Source: Oligoflexia bacterium (GTDB taxonomy: Bacteria; Bdellovibrionota; UBA1018; CAIMNF01). Taken from it: a DNA stretch of 8,312 nt. Where the stretch lies: NCBI GenBank assembly GCA_903858975.1, contig CAIOKW010000155.1, forward strand, positions 1 through 8,312, written 5' to 3'. Below, in pieces: positions 5,308-8,312 of the stretch (positions are counted from its first letter, which is position 1; every line of letters starts with the position of its first letter). A model generated the notes under the pieces. The model made no database searches. It was not told where the DNA came from and saw only the letters and a program-made list of their open reading frames with translations. Position numbers and translations under genes: made by a program.

Positions 5308-6375
5308 TTATGGCTTTTCTTGAACAATCTCACGACATGCATTCAGCATGTCTGACATTTGAGGAACAGAGGCTGTCTCAAGATTGTCTGAAAGACCAAT
5401 TCCCGGAATAAATGCTCCCGCAAGGAGTCTTGGACGAGCATGAAGTTCATAGAAGAACTCTTCAATCGTTCTTCTCATCAAATGCTCTCCAAAGTTCGTC
5501 ACTTCGGTATCTTCATTCACGAAGATCACGCGCTTCGTTTTACGAATGGAAGCAGAAATCATGTTCCAGTCGTAAGGCCAGAGCGTTCTCATGTCGATTA
5601 CTTCGACTGAAATGCCCTCTTCAGCCAATTGTTTCGCAACATCACGAGCGATCAGAACATGACGACCATAGGTCACCAGGGTCACATGCTCACCTTCGTG
5701 AACAATCTTCCCTTTACCAATCTCAACCGTGTAGTCTTCGAGCTTAGGCCATTTTGCTTTCCACTTGGAGCGATCTCCGAGTGGCGCATCGATCATATCC
5801 TTTAATTGCTTCTTACCCTCAGCGGTGAGGGGGGGTTCACCAGGAATCTGCTCTTCACCCTCCACACGAAGCAATGCTTTTGGCTTCATGTACATGGTTG
5901 GATTTTGGTCCTTTAAGCATGCGAGCATGAGTCCATAAGCATCAAGCGGGTTTGATGGCATGACAATTTTAAATCCTGGAATGTGAGTCATCATCGCATC
6001 AAAAGAATGGGAGTGATAAATGGATCCACGGATCCCGGCTCCCACCGGAGTCATGATGGTAAATGGACTTGGCCAGTCACCATTAGTGGCCCAAGTCGAC
6101 ATTCCACCTAATTTCAAAAGATCAATCGTGTTGTAGATGTAATCACAGAATTGAATCTCTGCTACGGAACGAACGTTTGCGAATCCGAGTCCAATTGCAG
6201 CACCCACAATCCCGCGCTCATCCAGTGGAGAATTCCAGGTCTTCGTCAGACCTTGCGTACACGTAAACACTCCACCCAGTGGAGCTCCCACGTCTTCACC
6301 AAAAATGTGTTCGAGTCCTAAGTTTTGTTCACCGTAATGAAGGGCCATACGAATGGCCTGTGCCATATTTGCCAT
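5308..6375 (-). CDS. Thiamine-diphosphate 2-oxoacid dehydrogenase E1 component, beta subunit
   Basis: The 355-residue protein is the beta subunit of a heterotetrameric E1. Landmarks include FGEDVGAPLGGVFTCTQGL (25-43), NSPLDERGIVGAAIGLG (48-64), AEIQFCDYIYN (72-82), YHSHSFDA (120-127), IPGFKIVMPSNPLDAYGL (132-149) and the C-terminal LVTYG-like and IDMRTLWPYDW segments. By family knowledge Glu53 activates the cofactor and His121 is the active-site histidine. The GGVF and NPLDAYGL segments look more like branched-chain 2-oxoacid (Bkd) E1-beta than pyruvate E1-beta, though the substrate stays uncertain. A charged stretch at about 172-214 separates the pyrimidine-binding and C-terminal domains. 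The ATG overlaps the E1-alpha stop by one base (TAATG), with a very strong GGGGAGG ribosome binding site (6384-6390), giving balanced, coupled synthesis. No E2 or E3 gene follows. Confidence 0.92.
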   Translation of the reverse strand: MANMAQAIRMALHYGEQNLGLEHIFGEDVGAPLGGVFTCTQGLTKTWNSPLDERGIVGAAIGLGFANVRSVAEIQFCDYIYNTIDLLKLGGMSTWATNGDWPSPFTIMTPVGAGIRGSIYHSHSFDAMMTHIPGFKIVMPSNPLDAYGLMLACLKDQNPTMYMKPKALLRVEGEEQIPGEPPLTAEGKKQLKDMIDAPLGDRSKWKAKWPKLEDYTVEIGKGKIVHEGEHVTLVTYGRHVLIARDVAKQLAEEGISVEVIDMRTLWPYDWNMISASIRKTKRVIFVNEDTEVTNFGEHLMRRTIEEFFYELHARPRLLAGAFIPGIGLSDNLETASVPQMSDMLNACREIVQEKP

Positions 6376-7361
6376 TACCAGTACCTCCCCTTTTGTCCAT
6401 AATAGACATGGTCGTAAATTGTATCGCCGCTCGGTGCGGGCTCTTGTTTCACGGACTTACTCTGCTCGAGCATGGTCGCGTTGTAATCTTCACGGACTTT
6501 GTCCATCTGAGCGCGAGTCATGATCTTCGCAGCTTCAAGCTTCTTCTCAAATTCAGCTAAGGAATCTTCTTCACCTGGAACAAAGTTCGCTCCGCTGGCT
6601 GAAGAGTGACCATAAAGTCGAGATACTCGAGCCTCGAGGAGAAACGGCTTTCTCTCTTCGCGCACGTATTTCATCGCAGCTTCAAGCGCAAACCAGCTTT
6701 CTTCGACGTCGTTTCCGTTGATCACTTGATTTTTGATTCCAAACGCGTTTCCGCGGGCAGCGATGCTATCTCCACCAAATTGGTTGCAGTGAGGCGTTGA
6801 AATCCCAACTCCGTTGTTCGTGACAATCATGAGCATGGGAAGTGGAAGCACGGGGCGAGAAGCCCAAACCAGAGCAGATGCAAAATCACCCTCTGCAGTT
6901 CCGGAATCCCCACCGTTAACAATCGTGATCCCTGTACAGCCTTTTTTGGTCTGGCCTACAGCCGTTCCAATAGCAGTTAAATATTGGGTTTCAATTGTTG
7001 ATGAAACGGGAACCACGTTCCAATCCCGTTTTGAATAGTGGTTCGCAAAGTTACGACCGCCGGAATACGGGTCGCTTGCGACGTTTTTCATCTGTCTTAA
7101 GGAATCGATCGGCTCGGCACCCATACAAAGCATGATGGGGCTTGAGCGATAATGAAGATGAAGGAAATCATGATCCAGTCCAAACCCTTTTTTCACCTGC
7201 ATCCCGAGTGGGACCGAAAAGGCTTCTTCACCTGGACCACCGATCCAGAAGTAACCATCATTTTGTTTGTACATACGAATGAGGCGTTCTTCGAGAACGC
7301 GCGACTTGATCATGAGATCATGAATCTGAATGAGCTTTTTGGGCTCGAGCTTAAATTTCAT
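6375..7361 (-). CDS. Thiamine-diphosphate 2-oxoacid dehydrogenase E1 component, alpha subunit
   Basis: With the ATG at 7361 the protein has 328 residues. It shows the E1-alpha fold markers: the RVLEERLIRMYKQ helix (21-33), HYRSSPIMLCMG (70-81, the cofactor-contacting Tyr-Arg), the thiamine diphosphate motif running from GDS (151-153) through AEGDF to NN (182-183), and the phosphorylation-loop equivalent RLYGHSSASG near residue 250. The usual third residue of the GDG motif is Ser here. With the beta subunit it would decarboxylate a 2-oxoacid and pass the acyl group to a lipoyl-E2. An in-frame GTG at 7394 would add 11 residues. The ATG was preferred because a promoter-like pair covers the GTG and the extension (SRANRVFCRP) resembles nothing in the family. 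Neither start has a Shine-Dalgarno. First gene of the E1 pair. Confidence 0.9.
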   Translation of the reverse strand: MKFKLEPKKLIQIHDLMIKSRVLEERLIRMYKQNDGYFWIGGPGEEAFSVPLGMQVKKGFGLDHDFLHLHYRSSPIMLCMGAEPIDSLRQMKNVASDPYSGGRNFANHYSKRDWNVVPVSSTIETQYLTAIGTAVGQTKKGCTGITIVNGGDSGTAEGDFASALVWASRPVLPLPMLMIVTNNGVGISTPHCNQFGGDSIAARGNAFGIKNQVINGNDVEESWFALEAAMKYVREERKPFLLEARVSRLYGHSSASGANFVPGEEDSLAEFEKKLEAAKIMTRAQMDKVREDYNATMLEQSKSVKQEPAPSGDTIYDHVYYGQKGRYW

Positions 7362-7369
7362 AGGGCGAC

Positions 7370-7398
7370 AGAATACCCGATTTGCTCGGGACACTCAA
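7370..7398 (-). promoter_or_regulatory. Possible promoter with palindrome in the spacer, upstream of E1-alpha
   Basis: On the minus strand TTGAGT (7393-7398, four of six) and TATTCT (7370-7375, four of six) are 17 bases apart. Between them sits CCCGA-GCAAA-TCGGG (7376-7390), a five-base inverted repeat that fills most of the spacer and could be an operator. A transcript from here would begin within a few bases of the ATG at 7361, so it would be leaderless. Both boxes are modest, so this is a tentative call. Confidence 0.3.
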
Positions 7399-7400
7399 TT

Positions 7401-7429
7401 GAAAACAAAAAGACTTGCGCAATGAGTCA
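7401..7429 (-). terminator. Weak terminator-like element after the response regulator gene
   Basis: Directly after the regulator stop, the minus strand reads GACT, a nine-base loop containing TTGCGC, then AGTC, followed by a T-rich run (TTTTTGTTTT). The stem is only four base pairs, so termination would be inefficient. The overlapping TTGACT could instead be a -35 box, but it lacks a convincing -10 partner. Confidence 0.25.
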
Positions 7430-7433
7430 AAAC

Positions 7434-7970
7434 TTAGGGATCGACCCCGTGATCCCTCTTAATGAGGTGAAGCACATAGGCATCTAAAGAAAGCCCGAGC
7501 AAACTGGCCCGAGTCAGGGCTCGCTCCTGCCAAACTTCGCTGATTTCAACATTCATTTTAACTTTTGCAGTACTACTTTCGGATCCTCGGGAATCTTCTT
7601 CTGCTGAACCAGTCTCAATTGATAGAGCGGTAATCACACTTTTTCTCACCTGCTCGAGATCGAAGGGTTTTTCAATATAATCGAAAACGCCTTCTTTCCA
7701 AGCATCGACAACTAAGTCCTTAGTCGAACGACCCGTAATCCAAATCAGGGGGGTTTTGATCCCAATCTCATTCATTTTCTTTAAGAGCTGCATGCCATTG
7801 AGCGCAGGCATGTTGTAATCCGAAACGATTAAATCAAAATGTGAACTCTGCATTTGTGCTAAGGCAAGTGCTCCATTCTCCACTCCGAGTACTTCCCCTA
7901 AATCCTCAAGTAGGTCCCGAAGGATTTCTCGAATATCTTTTTCGTCGTCGACGATTAAAATCCGTTTCAT
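7434..7970 (-). CDS. Response regulator: CheY-like receiver with putative ribbon-helix-helix C-terminal domain
   Basis: The 178-residue protein begins with a complete receiver domain (1-118). The acidic pair is Asp8/Asp9 in ILIVDDEKD, the phosphorylated residue is Asp51 in IVSDYNMP, and Thr79 (WITGR) and Lys101 (YIEKPF) complete the switch. A Ser/Glu-rich linker (119-135) leads to a short C-terminus, KVKMNVEIS then VWQERALTRASLLG, LS, and LDAYVLHLIKRD. This reads as strand-helix-turn-helix, the ribbon-helix-helix (CopG/Arc) pattern, so DNA binding as a dimer is possible; this is inference from pattern. The ATG at 7970 has GAGAGGAA just upstream. An in-frame extension to 8006 would place 12 extra residues ahead of the receiver strand and was rejected. 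No histidine kinase is adjacent, so it is an orphan in this window. Confidence 0.88.
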   Translation of the reverse strand: MKRILIVDDEKDIREILRDLLEDLGEVLGVENGALALAQMQSSHFDLIVSDYNMPALNGMQLLKKMNEIGIKTPLIWITGRSTKDLVVDAWKEGVFDYIEKPFDLEQVRKSVITALSIETGSAEEDSRGSESSTAKVKMNVEISEVWQERALTRASLLGLSLDAYVLHLIKRDHGVDP

Positions 7971-8018
7971 AAGTTCCTCTCTCCCCACTCTAAACCAGAA
8001 CGCCAAGGTCTGCTCAAA

Positions 8019-8046
8019 AATTTAATGAACTATAGGATTGCGTCAA
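8019..8046 (-). promoter_or_regulatory. Putative sigma70-type promoter of the response regulator gene
   Basis: On the minus strand TTGACG (8041-8046, five of six consensus bases) is followed after 16 bases by TAAATT (8019-8024, four of six). Transcription would start near 8012, giving a leader of about 40 bases that ends with the regulator's ribosome binding site. The element lies in the 103-base divergent gap shared with the aminotransferase gene; no convincing plus-strand promoter was found there. Confidence 0.45.
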
Positions 8047-8073
8047 AAAACCTTTAATGAAAAAATAAGGCCC

Positions 8074-8312
8074 ATGAAATACTTGCGCATGCCGATTGAA
8101 ATTGAAGCACCCGAACAGCTCGGATACGAAAAAATCGAGTGTAATCTTACAGAAAGCTCCTATACAGACTTCAAATTCAAGGATCTGCAAATTGATATCA
8201 ATGAACTGGTAATTGCCTATGTGGACCACGTTGGACATCGAGGCTTGCGAGAGCTTCTCTCCCAAGAAACACAGGGTAAAATCTCTAAAGAGCAAATCCT
8301 CTTAACCAGTGG
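8074..8312 (+). CDS. PLP-dependent aminotransferase class I/II, N-terminal part (cut by window edge)
   Basis: Seventy-nine codons are visible and the gene continues past the right edge. The translation starts MKYLRMPIEIEAPEQLGY, then has IECNLTESSYTDF, and AYVDHVGHRGLRELLSQ (about residues 49-65), followed by KEQILLTSG at the end. The Y-x-D-H-x-G-x-x-x-LRE segment followed by I-x-LT-x-G is the usual lead-in of fold-type I aminotransferases, where LTSG precedes the helix that contacts the cofactor phosphate. The active-site lysine lies outside the window, so the substrate cannot be guessed. AAGG (8067-8070) is only three bases before the ATG, shorter than ideal; the next in-frame ATG (8089) has no better site. 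It is divergent from the response regulator gene. Confidence 0.8.
   Translation, partial: MKYLRMPIEIEAPEQLGYEKIECNLTESSYTDFKFKDLQIDINELVIAYVDHVGHRGLRELLSQETQGKISKEQILLTS

Noticed and set aside
5412..5747. 111-codon plus-strand open frame inside the E1-beta gene
   Set aside because: It is antisense to conserved E1-beta sequence, and its Arg/Ser-rich product is typical of a shadow frame.
7152..7487. 111-codon plus-strand open frame across the E1-alpha start
   Set aside because: It is antisense to the conserved N-terminus of E1-alpha and to the end of the regulator, with no ribosome binding site or family features.
8057..8068. Tiny ATG AAA AAA TAA frame just before the aminotransferase start
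   Set aside because: A three-codon leader in an A-rich region is expected by chance, and nothing suggests it regulates the gene downstream.
8014..8295. Open frame of 93 codons on the minus strand at the right edge
   Set aside because: It lies antisense to the aminotransferase N-terminus, whose plus-strand translation has clear family motifs, and the minus-strand product resembles nothing.
1..8312. Mobile elements, CRISPR arrays, tRNA/rRNA genes, defence islands
   Set aside because: No repeats with regular spacing, transposase or integrase motifs, cloverleaf-like segments or defence-family proteins were seen on reading both strands; the gene content is core and metabolic.

Overview
The window reads as ordinary chromosomal DNA of a Gram-negative bacterium. 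The LPS-heptose enzyme HldD and a lipocalin carrying a Sec signal show an outer membrane and periplasm. The moderate GC content, the mix of families and the gene style suggest Bdellovibrionota or another former deltaproteobacterial lineage. That placement is inference from general resemblance and was not tested by a search. Genes are densely packed, there are no tRNA/rRNA genes, insertion sequences, phage genes or CRISPR arrays, and no gap between genes exceeds about 105 bases.

Layout, left to right. (1) Positions 1-534, minus strand: rpsP (ribosomal protein S16) followed by khpA (KH-domain RNA-binding protein, cut by the window edge). This is the start of the conserved rpsP-khpA-rimM-trmD-rplS type operon, with a recognisable promoter in front of rpsP. 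(2) 603-1196, minus: a membrane di-metal fatty acid hydroxylase. It is divergent from (3) 1272-1913, plus: a stand-alone DEDDy 3'-5' exonuclease domain protein with a TTG start. (4) 1910-4636, minus: a tight cluster mrp (P-loop Fe-S carrier) - hldD (ADP-heptose epimerase) - class I methyltransferase-like protein, with a 2-base gap and a 23-base overlap. Its end collides with the exonuclease gene, and the two stop codons overlap. (5) 4694-5239, minus: a Blc-like secreted lipocalin. (6) 5308-7361, minus: the E1-beta and E1-alpha subunits of a thiamine-diphosphate 2-oxoacid dehydrogenase, translationally coupled through TAATG. (7) 7434-7970, minus: a response regulator whose short C-terminus looks like a ribbon-helix-helix DNA-binding domain. 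(8) 8074 to the end, plus: the N-terminus of a PLP-dependent aminotransferase, divergent from the regulator.

Functionally the window mixes translation (rpsP, khpA), envelope/lipid work (hydroxylase, hldD, lipocalin), cofactor delivery (mrp) and central or branched-chain 2-oxoacid metabolism (E1 pair; Mrp-type Fe-S delivery could indirectly support it, but nothing here shows a link). I do not see a new multi-gene system. The most unusual single items are the receiver plus ribbon-helix-helix fusion, the repeat/hairpin at the convergent gene junction, a strong hairpin whose T-tract faces against both neighbouring genes, and several start codons with no Shine-Dalgarno sequence that sit just below promoter-like elements.
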